Source: FEN-1297 sp963843605
GTDB taxonomy: Bacteria > Bacteroidota > Ignavibacteria > Ignavibacteriales > Ignavibacteriaceae
Reading direction: 5' to 3'
Assembly: GCA_963843605.1 (NCBI GenBank)
Contig: CAWJLA010000004.1
Location: 248,001 to 312,000, forward strand
DNA: 64,000 nucleotides
Shown here piece after piece: positions 10,002 to 19,374 of this stretch (the first letter of the stretch is position 1; each line of letters begins with the position of its first letter). The notes under the pieces are model-generated. The model searched no databases, had not been told where the DNA came from, and saw only the letters and a list, made by a program, of their open reading frames with translations. Both the position numbers and the translations under genes were made by a program.

Positions 10002-10703
10002 TTACCTCCAGTTGAAAGAGTTAATTCTCTCCCCGTTAAGTTCAAGCAGCTCGACGGGATATATATTGTACTGAAGATCTTTAATCATCACAGTTTTGCC
10101 GTCACTTAAAAGTCTTAGCGAATACCAGTAAGTTACCTTGCGCCATGGATGGTCATTATAATGAATTTCGCCGTAAAAATTTCCAGACGAATCCGGTGTA
10201 AGTTTGTTGGCTACGGTTAATACATTTGACTTTCTTAAAAAAGAAACAACGGACGATTCGGTAGAATCTCCGCAAAATACCACCAGAGTATCACCCTGGG
10301 AAATATCTGTTCTGTAAAAATCCGGGTACTGATACCAGAGATACAATTTTCCCTGCCCGGTATCATATTCATCCATAAAAATTTGAATATTAGGATCGAC
10401 ATAAACGCGTCCCCATCCCTCGGATTCGATTAATCTCTGCCGGCTTCCCAGACTGGCCACCGGAATCTTGGTTTCCTTTAAATTCCCGGGCCAGTTTTTA
10501 AAGATTTCTTCTACAATATAATACGGCATCCCGGGAGTTAATTTTCCGTTCTGCAGACTATCTACTAGAGCAGAACGTTCAGCCGCTTTTTTGAAAGATG
10601 CTCTATCGGGTTCGAAGTATGATGGATATCGAACGCAGCCGTTCTGTATGATAATAAAAGACAGGAGAAAGAGAACCGCTAAAAAATATTTTTTATAGTA
10701 CAT
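10002..10703 (-). CDS. Predicted lipoprotein of unknown function
   Basis: 233 residues. The N-terminus is a basic-hydrophobic signal segment ending in IIQNGC near residue 23. The Cys suggests lipidation, although the -3 residue (Gln) is not the usual Leu or Ala, so it is a weak lipobox. The mature part contains a GMPYYIVEEIFKNWPG segment, YLWYQYPDFY, and a C-terminal WYSLRLLSDGKTVMIKDLQY region that looks beta-rich. I do not recognise the family. It sits between the ceramidase gene (44 bases upstream) and the phosphoesterase gene (6 bases downstream), so the three are probably cotranscribed. Confidence 0.7.
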   Translation of the reverse strand: MYYKKYFLAVLFLLSFIIIQNGCVRYPSYFEPDRASFKKAAERSALVDSLQNGKLTPGMPYYIVEEIFKNWPGNLKETKIPVASLGSRQRLIESEGWGRVYVDPNIQIFMDEYDTGQGKLYLWYQYPDFYRTDISQGDTLVVFCGDSTESSVVSFLRKSNVLTVANKLTPDSSGNFYGEIHYNDHPWRKVTYWYSLRLLSDGKTVMIKDLQYNIYPVELLELNGERINSFNWR

Positions 10704-10747
10704 CCGTCCTCCGTATTAAATATTTACAGATGTTTAGCCCGGCTAAA

Positions 10748-13006
10748 TTAAGTACCGGATCCTCCCTTTTCGATTTGAATATACCCGTTCTTTTTTATAG
10801 TTATAATACTTCTGCCGGTAATAAAATATCTCTGATTTATGAAATTAAAAATTACCTGCACTTCATTCCACTCCGAAGGAATAGTCCAGGTGAAAATTTC
10901 ATGAGGAGTTAACGTGTAACTCTTAGATGCAATGAGCCTCAGCCTGTCGCCCGGATGAAAAAATTTTATTTCGACCTGGTTATCATACATACTTCTAATT
11001 ATAATATCATTCGGTTCCAGATTTTCACCTACAAGGAAAGTACCGGAAATTCCATCATACGGGGAAATCTTTCCCGACTGAGATTTCCAATCACCAAAAT
11101 GACATATGCGGTATTCGCCCGGTTCAACGTCTTCGTCCATCTTCCAGGTTATAGAAATCAATGAACTTGCTGCAAACTCACGTGCCCAACGATATATTGT
11201 ACACGGATCCCGGTCAGTATAAATACTTTGCCAGCCGTCGGACCCTTTTTTTTCAACCGTCAGAAATGTGTCCTGGGTTCTTAAATTATTTTTAGGATGA
11301 GCGCCCCAGAATACCACTTTTACTGTTTCCCCGTTTCTATAAAATGCGTTAACATCTGTGTGTAAACTTCCGAATTTATGATTCGGCCAGGGAGGGGTAT
11401 CCATCATAACACCCGTTCTTATCGTAAACTGCTGGTTGGATAAATCCCTAGGCATCGGACCGGGAGCAATTTCGGTATTATCAATCATTGAAATGGCAAG
11501 CTTGCCGAACTCCTGTCTGTAAGCATCAAACGTATAGGGACCAAATAGAGTGGAAGCACCTTCGTAATTTTGCTTATCATATTCTTCCCTGGTGGTAATA
11601 TATCCGGCATAGGCATTTGCATAAGCACTAATGGCGATGTATTTAACACCGATCGGTTTTAATAAATTTAGAATAGCTTCTCTTAAACGCCTGCCGGCCA
11701 TAGTTGTTATTTCTCCCGGTATGCTTAAAACAGCAAGACTTCCGATCCGTATTATCTGAACCGGCAGTATTTCGGGAACAAGCGGATATGGATCGGAGAT
11801 ACCGGGCGCTATAATTATGGTTTTGTTTCCGTGTCCATTAATAAGTTCTTCCGAAAGATAATCAGGATAAGAAAAATTTTTAATGAATGTCGAGAACAGC
11901 TTCAGTACCGCTGATACAAACCTCTGTGTAACTAATGATAAATCTCCGTCGTTTTTTATATCAATTCTTTCTTTCATTCCTACAGGCTGAATACCGCTTT
12001 CCGTTCGGCCCGTAAAAATCGAAATACCCAGCGCCGCGGGAAAAGTTCTTTCGGAGGTTCCTTCAATTTTAGTATTGGACAGATTTATATGTTTATGACG
12101 GACTTCGATACTGCCTCTTAATTCCTCTTCTGCCGAATTAAAAAGATCCTTTGCTGCCAGATACTGCTTTTTGCCAAGCTGATACATATACGTAAAATCG
12201 CTGTCGGAATCCGGAATTCCGGAATTTACATTTCCGGAAATATCGCCGCAATTTGAATTTGCAAATGCCGCGGTAAAAGCATCGTTATTCAAGGGGTTTG
12301 AACCCATCTGCTGTTCAAACAGATATTCTGCATAACCTTTATTATCACCGCTGATTAATTTATTGCCTTCTGCGGTGTAAGAAGGATGAACGGCATTCCA
12401 TGCAAGGCTTCCGACACATTTCCCGTCGTTTTTTTCAAATTTCAGCACCAGTATTTCTTTATCTACCTCGCCGTCGTACTTAGCTCTTTCTTCTTTAGGA
12501 TTATTCAAATACGCCTCCAGGGAACGGTTCCATCCGCAATCTTCAATTTTGCCTTTGCCGATATAAATTTTTCCGGGTGAGAGATTATTATATGCTCTAT
12601 TTACTGACTCCACAATGCCGTTTACTATTACTTCAAAATTTTGTTTATCAAATCCCAGTATGGATAAATTATAAAGCGCATAGTGAGAATATCCGCCCGG
12701 TCCGCTGTGTGTATGCGTACCTGAAATTAAAATATTTTCGGTTTTAAATAAATTTCCGCTGAACCTGATGTTTAATCTTTTAACAACTTCCGTTTTAACA
12801 GACTGCGTACACGACCATAAATCGGCTACTACTATTGTAGTAATATTGCCGGATAACTGCCCCTTTATGATAAATGCTCTGGAATATAACCGGAAATGAA
12901 TGCCGTCTGTTTTCTGTTCTATATGAGCAGTACTTAATATTCCCGCATCGGCAGCTGGTCCGGTTATATCATATATTCCTGTCCCTATTAAAAAGTCCTC
13001 GTCCAT
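10748..13006 (-). CDS. Neutral/alkaline non-lysosomal ceramidase-like protein
   Basis: 752 residues. Family hallmarks are present: an N-terminal GTGIYDITGPAAD, the zinc-site motif GTHTHSGPGGYSHY (about residue 95), WNAVHPSYT with another His ligand, the SGDNKGYAEYLFEQ helix, and the catalytic-loop region NSNCGDISGNV. There are also the C-terminal EYDKQNYEGASTLFGP segment and an Ig-like end domain. Neutral ceramidases cleave the amide bond of ceramide into sphingoid base and fatty acid. Unlike most relatives there is no signal peptide: the catalytic domain begins at residue 5, so the protein may be cytoplasmic or exported differently. No clear Shine-Dalgarno precedes the ATG. It heads a probable three-gene unit. 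Confidence 0.85.
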   Translation of the reverse strand: MDEDFLIGTGIYDITGPAADAGILSTAHIEQKTDGIHFRLYSRAFIIKGQLSGNITTIVVADLWSCTQSVKTEVVKRLNIRFSGNLFKTENILISGTHTHSGPGGYSHYALYNLSILGFDKQNFEVIVNGIVESVNRAYNNLSPGKIYIGKGKIEDCGWNRSLEAYLNNPKEERAKYDGEVDKEILVLKFEKNDGKCVGSLAWNAVHPSYTAEGNKLISGDNKGYAEYLFEQQMGSNPLNNDAFTAAFANSNCGDISGNVNSGIPDSDSDFTYMYQLGKKQYLAAKDLFNSAEEELRGSIEVRHKHINLSNTKIEGTSERTFPAALGISIFTGRTESGIQPVGMKERIDIKNDGDLSLVTQRFVSAVLKLFSTFIKNFSYPDYLSEELINGHGNKTIIIAPGISDPYPLVPEILPVQIIRIGSLAVLSIPGEITTMAGRRLREAILNLLKPIGVKYIAISAYANAYAGYITTREEYDKQNYEGASTLFGPYTFDAYRQEFGKLAISMIDNTEIAPGPMPRDLSNQQFTIRTGVMMDTPPWPNHKFGSLHTDVNAFYRNGETVKVVFWGAHPKNNLRTQDTFLTVEKKGSDGWQSIYTDRDPCTIYRWAREFAASSLISITWKMDEDVEPGEYRICHFGDWKSQSGKISPYDGISGTFLVGENLEPNDIIIRSMYDNQVEIKFFHPGDRLRLIASKSYTLTPHEIFTWTIPSEWNEVQVIFNFINQRYFITGRSIITIKKNGYIQIEKGGSGT

Positions 13007-13310
13007 AAAATTTTGTTTAATTTTTCATTATATAAATGTTAACAATAAAAAAGATATCCGGCAAGCAGTTTAGTCAAACGGTGTGAAAATTAACAGCATA
13101 TAAAATCTGATTCGGATAGTCCAAGACAATAATAAAAAAACAAAAAAATAGGAGTCAGCATAACGAATAGCATATTTTAACAGAACGGTTTGAACCGAAC
13201 AGTACATTAATCCGGTAGGCAAGGATTATGTTTTGAACATAAATAAACAGAGAGATATAATCAACAATAAAATTCTAAGGTTTTATATTTTGCCGGATGC
13301 AAATTGGCTG
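13007..13310. other. Intergenic region upstream of the ceramidase unit
   Basis: About 300 bases between the ceramidase start and the stop of the subtilase, both on the minus strand. It is AT-rich with a poly-A stretch around 13135-13150. No gene, strong hairpin or repeat was recognised. It presumably carries the promoter of the ceramidase unit. Confidence 0.4.
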
Positions 13311-15293
13311 TTATTTCACCAAAACCATCTTATTTCCGTAATCTTTTCCGTTTATGGTAAGAATATAATAATAAACGCCGCTAGCGCAACTTACTCCCCT
13401 GTCGTTTTTACCGTTCCAAACACATGTATTCTTCCCAGCTTCTGCAATACCTTTAAATAATACTTTCACGGTCTGCCCGATTGCATCCATGATAATTAAT
13501 TTTGCGGGTACATTCTTGTCGGAATAAAAATAAATTGTAGTTGAAGAGTTGAAAGGATTCGGAAAATTTGTCTCAAGCACCTTTTTTGATAATTCGGTCA
13601 AGTATGTGTCCACAACCGTAATATCGTATTGTCCTATTTTGAATGAATAATATTGTGTCGAAGGTTCCCGGTCTGAACCGCCGGAGCTGTCCTGATAAGT
13701 AAAATATGCATAAACCAATTGGCTGTCGGGAACCGCAGGCAGATCAAACGAATATTTTATCTTACCGTCATAGCTCATGGCACCTTCCGAAAAAGACTGG
13801 TTGTCCAATGAGTAATGGACTTTAACAGATGAAGGCACTATCCCGGAGGAATTAAAGAATATTTTATTCAGCGTGTAAATATTGCTGCCTGAGTTAAAAT
13901 ATAAGTTAGGATACGACAACGCTCTTTCTGCTGAAATAAGTCCGTATCCTCTGTCATTATTGGGAGTATTATAATTTCCGGCGGTACGCAATAATATATA
14001 TCTTGCCTGCGCGTTTGTAAGATTAGGGTAAGCAGATAAAAGCAAAGCAGCTACTCCGCCTGCAATAGGGGTTGCCGCCGAAGTGCCTTGTTCGAAAACA
14101 TATGAGTCGTAGCTCGGAGCATAGGCACCGAAAACGGCCTCTCCCATAGCTACAACATCCGGTTTTATTCTTCCGTCGTATGTAGGACCTCTTGAACTGA
14201 AAGCCGATACTGCGTTGGTGCTGTCAACCGAACCTACCGCAATAACATGAAAACCGTCTGCAGGGGCATCAACATATTTCCATTTGGTATCGCCTTCGTT
14301 ACCTGCAGCATTTAAAACCAATATGCCGCGCTGATAAGCAAGTTCGGCGGCTTTTGTTACGATGGTGGTATTTCCGTTCATATCGGCATAAGTGTAGTTT
14401 GTACCCGTGTCAAAAATATTATAGCCGAGAGAACTTGTAGTTATATCAACACCAAGCGAATCCATCCATTGCAGGGCAGCCGCATAATTATCTTCTTCAA
14501 TATGCTTTTCACTTCTGTCGTCTTCTGTCTTTGCAAGAACAAAAGTCGCATTATAAGCCACTCCGATTATAGTACTGTCCTTATAGCCGCCGATAATTGA
14601 AAACACATAAGTGCCGTGCACACCCGAATCAAGCGCGTCACCGGGCTGCGGTGCGGTAGATACCGTATGAAATACAAAATTATATTCCGCCTCAACTTTC
14701 CTGGATACAAGCGATTCGTGATCCCGCCACATAAACCCGTCGTCAAGAATCCCGACCAGCACTCCCGATCCGTTTATGCCTTTGGAATGAACAATTGGTA
14801 TATCCGAAAGTTTTTCCTGAATATACGAATGTCCGTAATCAATTTTTTCAGGAAAGGCCGAAATTTTATTCATACCGGTTTTCTGTTCGCTATTAATCTT
14901 GTTGAACTTAAATACTATAACCGGCTTAACGCTCTTAACAAAAGGTAATGCGGCCAGAGAACTTACCTGGCCGGGACTTAAATATGCTGTAACCGCATTA
15001 AACCATCTTAATTTATTCTCTATTTTTATTCCCGATTGTTCCAGCTGCATAACATAATACGCATCAAGCGGCATATCTTCATAGGTCAAAATATGATCGG
15101 TTCCCATTACCTTTTCCCGGCGTTCGATGCTTCTGAGTGAAAGAAGTTTTAATGCTTCCTGTTTCATCGAAGATGTTTTGCTTAGAACTTTTGCGGGCAT
15201 ATCTCCTTTATCTTTGAAATATATATAATACTTTGATTGCGGGAATAAAAATGCTGTAAGAGTTAGGATCAGAATGACTGTAATTCTTTTCAT
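13311..15293 (-). CDS. Subtilisin-like serine protease (S8) with T9SS sorting domain
   Basis: 660 residues. The signal peptide covers residues 1-19. A propeptide-like region runs to about residue 160. The catalytic domain shows Asp in VGILDDGFMW, His in DSGVHGTYVFSIIGG and Ser in FEQGTSAATPIAGG, with the oxyanion Asn region LNAAGNEGD. The C-terminus is a sorting domain (NFPNPFNSSTTIYFYS, DAIGQTVKVL, SGVYYYILT, KMVLVK). It is expected to be exported through the outer membrane by the type IX system and to act in extracellular protein degradation. It stands alone, 107 bases from lepB. The ATG has no strong Shine-Dalgarno, which is common in this phylum. Confidence 0.9.
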   Translation of the reverse strand: MKRITVILILTLTAFLFPQSKYYIYFKDKGDMPAKVLSKTSSMKQEALKLLSLRSIERREKVMGTDHILTYEDMPLDAYYVMQLEQSGIKIENKLRWFNAVTAYLSPGQVSSLAALPFVKSVKPVIVFKFNKINSEQKTGMNKISAFPEKIDYGHSYIQEKLSDIPIVHSKGINGSGVLVGILDDGFMWRDHESLVSRKVEAEYNFVFHTVSTAPQPGDALDSGVHGTYVFSIIGGYKDSTIIGVAYNATFVLAKTEDDRSEKHIEEDNYAAALQWMDSLGVDITTSSLGYNIFDTGTNYTYADMNGNTTIVTKAAELAYQRGILVLNAAGNEGDTKWKYVDAPADGFHVIAVGSVDSTNAVSAFSSRGPTYDGRIKPDVVAMGEAVFGAYAPSYDSYVFEQGTSAATPIAGGVAALLLSAYPNLTNAQARYILLRTAGNYNTPNNDRGYGLISAERALSYPNLYFNSGSNIYTLNKIFFNSSGIVPSSVKVHYSLDNQSFSEGAMSYDGKIKYSFDLPAVPDSQLVYAYFTYQDSSGGSDREPSTQYYSFKIGQYDITVVDTYLTELSKKVLETNFPNPFNSSTTIYFYSDKNVPAKLIIMDAIGQTVKVLFKGIAEAGKNTCVWNGKNDRGVSCASGVYYYILTINGKDYGNKMVLVK

Positions 15294-15400
15294 AAATTTT
15301 AATTTTTGAATATGGTAAGGAGTTTAATACTAATTAATTCTAACTTCCGTTAAATATATGACTTACGCTCCAAACTAAAAAATGAAAAGGAAATGACCAA

Positions 15401-16328
15401 TTACCTGATCAGTTTAAATATCCTTTTCCATCTTATCGAGTCGAATAAACCGGAAATGTTTTTAACCGCAACATCGGGAATATTCGACCAGTAAATCAGC
15501 ACCGCTTTTCCGATAATATCATCGTACGGAACAAAACCCCAAAAACGGCTGTCAAGGCTGTTTGTACGGTTATCGCCCATAACGAAATAGTAATTTTTTT
15601 TGACGGTATAGGTTCTGACCGGTGTTCCGTTTATCGTTATAACAGATCCTTCGACACTGACGGCTTTTTTATTAAATTCCCTGTCGATCAATGCTTCCCA
15701 GCCTGGAAATATTAACCGGATTCACTCCGATTACTTCGCCCTTATACGGAACGGTCAAAGGCCCGTAATTGTCTTCATTCCAATCCTCGCCGGGAGGATA
15801 TATTTTATATCCCCTTATTCCTTTTTTCCGAATTCCGGATTCGGATATTATTGCCGAATGAGGCGGAACCTGTTTAATGCCGTTTACATATACTATACGG
15901 TCGATAATCTTTACAGTGTCGCCCGGACAACCGATTACCCTTTTTATATAATCAACATCTTCACCGGGGTACAATTGATTATTAAATCCCGGAAATTTAA
16001 ATACTATTACATCGTTATGCTGCGGCAGGTCGAATTGAAAAATCCGGAAGCGGGGTATTTCGATATATGTAAGAGGAATGTAAGCGGGAGTATCCAATGA
16101 ATAAGAAGCTTTATTAATTAAAACGACGTCGCCGGCCAACAAAGTGTTTTCCATTGACGTAGTGGGAATTTTATCGGCTTCAATAAGAAAGGTTTTAAAC
16201 AGTACTGCAATAATAAAAGCCAGCAGAATAGCCTTTATAAACCCCATCTTGAATATCTTTTGTTGTTCGAAAGCCGGCTGCTGCCGAGACGGCGTTTCGA
16301 TCTTATTAATATCGTCAGATTCCGGCAA
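15401..16328 (-). CDS. lepB: Signal peptidase I, frameshifted
   Basis: Two overlapping frames together make a full signal peptidase I of about 308 residues. The first frame (from 16328) has a membrane anchor near residues 30-50, the catalytic Ser in PTTSMENTLLAGD, and the general-base Lys in DYIKRVIGCPGDTV. The second (to 15401) supplies box E, FVMGDNRTNSLDSRFWG. The join is at base 15701: one extra base turns the expected ISRWEALIDREF into ISRLGSID and then a stop. The enzyme removes signal peptides of secreted proteins, including the T9SS cargo in this window. It lies 15 bases downstream of lepA, the classical lepA-lepB pair. The break is probably a sequence error, as the gene is normally essential. 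Confidence 0.85.
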
Positions 16329-16343
16329 ATTTAATAACTCATT

Positions 16344-18137
16344 TTAATCTTCAATTTGGAGAACGGCTAAAAACGCTTCCTGCGGTATTTCAACATTGCC
16401 AACCTGCTTCATTCTTTTTTTACCTTCCTTTTGTTTCTCAAGAAGTTTTCTTTTTCTGGTAATGTCGCCCCCGTAACACTTTGCAAGCACGTTCTTTCTT
16501 AAAGCCTTAACCACCGACTTTGAAATTACCTTCGTTCCAATAGCCGCCTGAATATCGATTTCAAACATTTGACGCGGAATAAGATCTTTTAATTTGGAGC
16601 ATACTTTCCTTCCCCAGTCGTAAGATTTGCTTTTGTGCACTATCATAGAAAGGGCATCCACCGGATCGCCGTTCAATAAAATATCCAGTTTAACCAATTC
16701 TGATTCGCGGTATCCCATATATTCATAATCAAAAGAAGCATAGCCGCGGGTAGTCGATTTCAATTTATCGTAAAAATCGAATATTATTTCCGCCAGCGGA
16801 AATTCAAAAGTCAAATCGGCTCTTGTAGGATCTATGTAATTAGTATTAATATAAACTCCGCGTTTATCCATTCCGAGTTTCATAATATTTCCCACATACT
16901 CGCTCGGACAAACAATCTGGGCCTTTACATAAGGTTCTTCTATCCGTTCGATATCACCGACGGGAGGCATCATTGCAGGATTATCTACAATTATTTGTTC
17001 TTCTTTTTTATTAAAGACATAATATTCAACGTTGGGCAGAGTAGTTATAATCGACTGATTATATTCGCGCAGTAGTCTTTCCTGCACAATTTCCATGTGA
17101 AGAAGACCAAGAAATCCGCATCTGAAACCGAATCCCAAAGCGGCGGATGTTTCAGGCTGATAAATCAAAGCGGAATCATTCAAGCGGAATTTTTCCAGAG
17201 CATCTCTAAGATCCTCGAACTCGTCTGCATCCGTAGGATAAAGCCCGCTGTAAACCATAGGCTTTACATCCTTATAACCGGGAAGCGGTTTTTCTGCTCC
17301 GCCCTTTGCATGGGTAACGGTATCTCCGACTTTAATATCGTGCACTTCTTTAACGCCCGAGATTAAATAGCCTACATTGCCTGCGGAAAGTTCCCCGGTT
17401 TTAATTTTCCGGAGTCCCAGAATGCCGATTTCTTCTGCTTCAATTTCTTTACCCGTCACGAAATATTTTATTTTATCGTTAGTCTTCAGGGTTCCGTTAA
17501 ATACTCTTATATAAGCAATTGCTCCGCGGTACGCATCGAAAATTGAATCAAAAATTAAAGCTTGAAGAGGCGAATCAGGATCTCCGTTAGGAGCAGGAAT
17601 TTTTTTTACAATAGTTTCAAGAATTTCGTCGATGCCGATTTTAGTTTTTGCGCTTGCAAGCAGTATTTCGCTTTCTTCGCATCCTATAAGATCAATTACT
17701 TGTCCTTTTATTTTTTCGACTTCAGCACTAGGAAGATCAATTTTATTCAATACCGGAATTATCTCAAGCCCGGCGTCTATTGCCAGATACAGATTACTTA
17801 TCGTCTGGGCTTCTACTCCCTGAGCCGCATCCACAACAAGCAATGCTCCTTCGCATGCAGCCAGAGAACGGGATACTTCGTAGGAAAAATCCACATGCCC
17901 CGGAGTATCGATCAAATTCAATATATAGTCAACTCCGTCCGAAGCTTTATACTTCATTTGAATTGCATGCGATTTAATGGTAATTCCCCGTTCTCTTTCA
18001 AGTTCAAGGTCGTCCAATACCTGTGCTTTAGCCTCCCTTTCGGTAATAGTATGCGTCTTTTCCAGAAGGCAATCGGCTATTGTTGATTTACCGTGATCAA
18101 TATGTGCAATAATGCAAAAATTTCTGATGTTGTTCAT
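16344..18137 (-). CDS. lepA: Elongation factor 4 (LepA) GTPase
   Basis: 597 residues, the usual LepA length. GTPase motifs are AHIDHGKST (P-loop), RERGITIKS (switch I), DTPGHVDF (G3) and NKIDLP (G4). The LepA-specific C-terminal domain follows, with YVGNIMKLGMDKRG and SYDWGRKVCSKLKDLIPRQMFEI, and the basic tail GGDITRKRKLLEKQKEGKKRMK. LepA binds the ribosome and affects elongation or back-translocation and assembly. It is the first gene of a two-gene unit with lepB. The start ATG lacks an obvious Shine-Dalgarno. Confidence 0.97.
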   Translation of the reverse strand: MNNIRNFCIIAHIDHGKSTIADCLLEKTHTITEREAKAQVLDDLELERERGITIKSHAIQMKYKASDGVDYILNLIDTPGHVDFSYEVSRSLAACEGALLVVDAAQGVEAQTISNLYLAIDAGLEIIPVLNKIDLPSAEVEKIKGQVIDLIGCEESEILLASAKTKIGIDEILETIVKKIPAPNGDPDSPLQALIFDSIFDAYRGAIAYIRVFNGTLKTNDKIKYFVTGKEIEAEEIGILGLRKIKTGELSAGNVGYLISGVKEVHDIKVGDTVTHAKGGAEKPLPGYKDVKPMVYSGLYPTDADEFEDLRDALEKFRLNDSALIYQPETSAALGFGFRCGFLGLLHMEIVQERLLREYNQSIITTLPNVEYYVFNKKEEQIIVDNPAMMPPVGDIERIEEPYVKAQIVCPSEYVGNIMKLGMDKRGVYINTNYIDPTRADLTFEFPLAEIIFDFYDKLKSTTRGYASFDYEYMGYRESELVKLDILLNGDPVDALSMIVHKSKSYDWGRKVCSKLKDLIPRQMFEIDIQAAIGTKVISKSVVKALRKNVLAKCYGGDITRKRKLLEKQKEGKKRMKQVGNVEIPQEAFLAVLQIED

Positions 18138-18435
18138 TAAATTTCTATTATTTGAATACTAAATATAACTAGGAAGACAGAATTTTAAAAGGCAATAAAA
18201 TACATTGATACTCTAATATAATACGGTTTATACTTCATAGTTCAGGTTATTTAACATTTTACAAGTTCAGAGCCTAAGATTTGATTAAAAGAATAGCCGC
18301 AAAATTCTCGGATATGTTTGACCGCAGACTTATTTTTTCCGATAGAATCTATGTTTCAAATAGCAAAGCATATTTTGAAAATTATGCGGTCTGAAAGAAA
18401 AGTATGCAGAAAGAACAAAAACATTCTTAAAATTT

Positions 18436-19374
18436 TTAATTCTCTTCAATCATCCTTAATATAATTCCTTCGCGCAGAGCAAATTCCGAAATTGTAAGCG
18501 ATTTCAGTTTAAATATTTCGAATGCCTTATTCAGGATAACCAGGCCGGCAGGTATTATATCGGCACGTTTTGCTTCCATTCCTTTAATTGCCAGTCTTTC
18601 ATCACGTGTTTTACATTCCATTACTGCCGCCGTAACCGCTTTTAGTTCGTCATGCGTAAAAGTAAAACCGTTCGGCGACTTTTTAGGTCTTTGATGTCTT
18701 AGATAATATATCATCGAAGCCGCGGATTCGATCGTACCGGAACTGCCCACGGCAATATCAAATTTTCTGTTGAACTTAATATTTTTGTTTGAATGAATTT
18801 CATCTCCCACGTACTCGCCGCATACTTTAAGCGCATTATCCGTTATTAAAAAATCAGGAAAAAACATTCTGCTTAATCTTACGGCGCCGATTTTAATGCT
18901 CTCGGCAAATTCCGGTTCACCGTTATTGCCGAGTACGAACTCTGTACTTCCGCCTCCTATATCCATGCAAAAGGCTTTTTTATCGTTCAGTTCCAGGGCT
19001 TTTTTGGCTCCGGTGAATATTAATTTAGCTTCTTCGCGTCCATCGACGGGCTCAACCTTAATTCCGGTAGCTACCAGCACCGCTTTAACAAAATGCGCTT
19101 TGTTATGAGCTTCTCTTACCGCACTTGTTGCGATAGCCCTCATTTCGGCATTATAAAAAGAGGCTAATTTTTTGAACCCGGATAATATCTTTATAGCATG
19201 TTCGGTTTCTTCTTTTGTAATAAGCGATAAACCTCTGCCTTTGTGAGACGCCAGTCTAATTATTTCCCGCTCGCGGTCTACAATTTTAAATGATCCGTCT
19301 TTCTTGATCTTTACAATGATAAGATGAAACGAATTTGTACCCATATCAACGGCGGCAAGAAAACGGTTAGGCAA
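18436..19374 (-). CDS. Ppx/GppA family phosphatase (exopolyphosphatase)
   Basis: 312 residues from the preferred TTG start at 19372-19374. An AAGGAGGAG ribosome site lies 6 bases upstream, and the start overlaps the stop of the upstream glycosyltransferase gene by 8 bases. The longer reading to 19428 has no conserved extra sequence. ASKHA-fold motifs are AAVDMGTNSFHLI (phosphate 1), TSAVREAHN, FCMDIGGGSTEFVLG (phosphate 2) and VGSSGTIES (adenosine-like). The family hydrolyses polyphosphate or pppGpp. At this length it is the two-domain core without the C-terminal HD part of long Ppx enzymes. It is cotranscribed with the glycosyltransferase. Confidence 0.9.
   Translation of the reverse strand: MPNRFLAAVDMGTNSFHLIIVKIKKDGSFKIVDREREIIRLASHKGRGLSLITKEETEHAIKILSGFKKLASFYNAEMRAIATSAVREAHNKAHFVKAVLVATGIKVEPVDGREEAKLIFTGAKKALELNDKKAFCMDIGGGSTEFVLGNNGEPEFAESIKIGAVRLSRMFFPDFLITDNALKVCGEYVGDEIHSNKNIKFNRKFDIAVGSSGTIESAASMIYYLRHQRPKKSPNGFTFTHDELKAVTAAVMECKTRDERLAIKGMEAKRADIIPAGLVILNKAFEIFKLKSLTISEFALREGIILRMIEEN

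Noticed and set aside
17562..18086. 174-codon plus-strand frame opposite lepA
   Set aside because: It is antisense to the highly conserved GTPase domain; its Cys/Phe/Tyr-rich translation is typical of a shadow frame.
18281..18393. Small plus-strand frame (about 37 codons from a TTG) between lepA and ppx
   Set aside because: It has no ribosome site, no recognisable family and a stop just upstream; it could be a remnant but cannot be supported.
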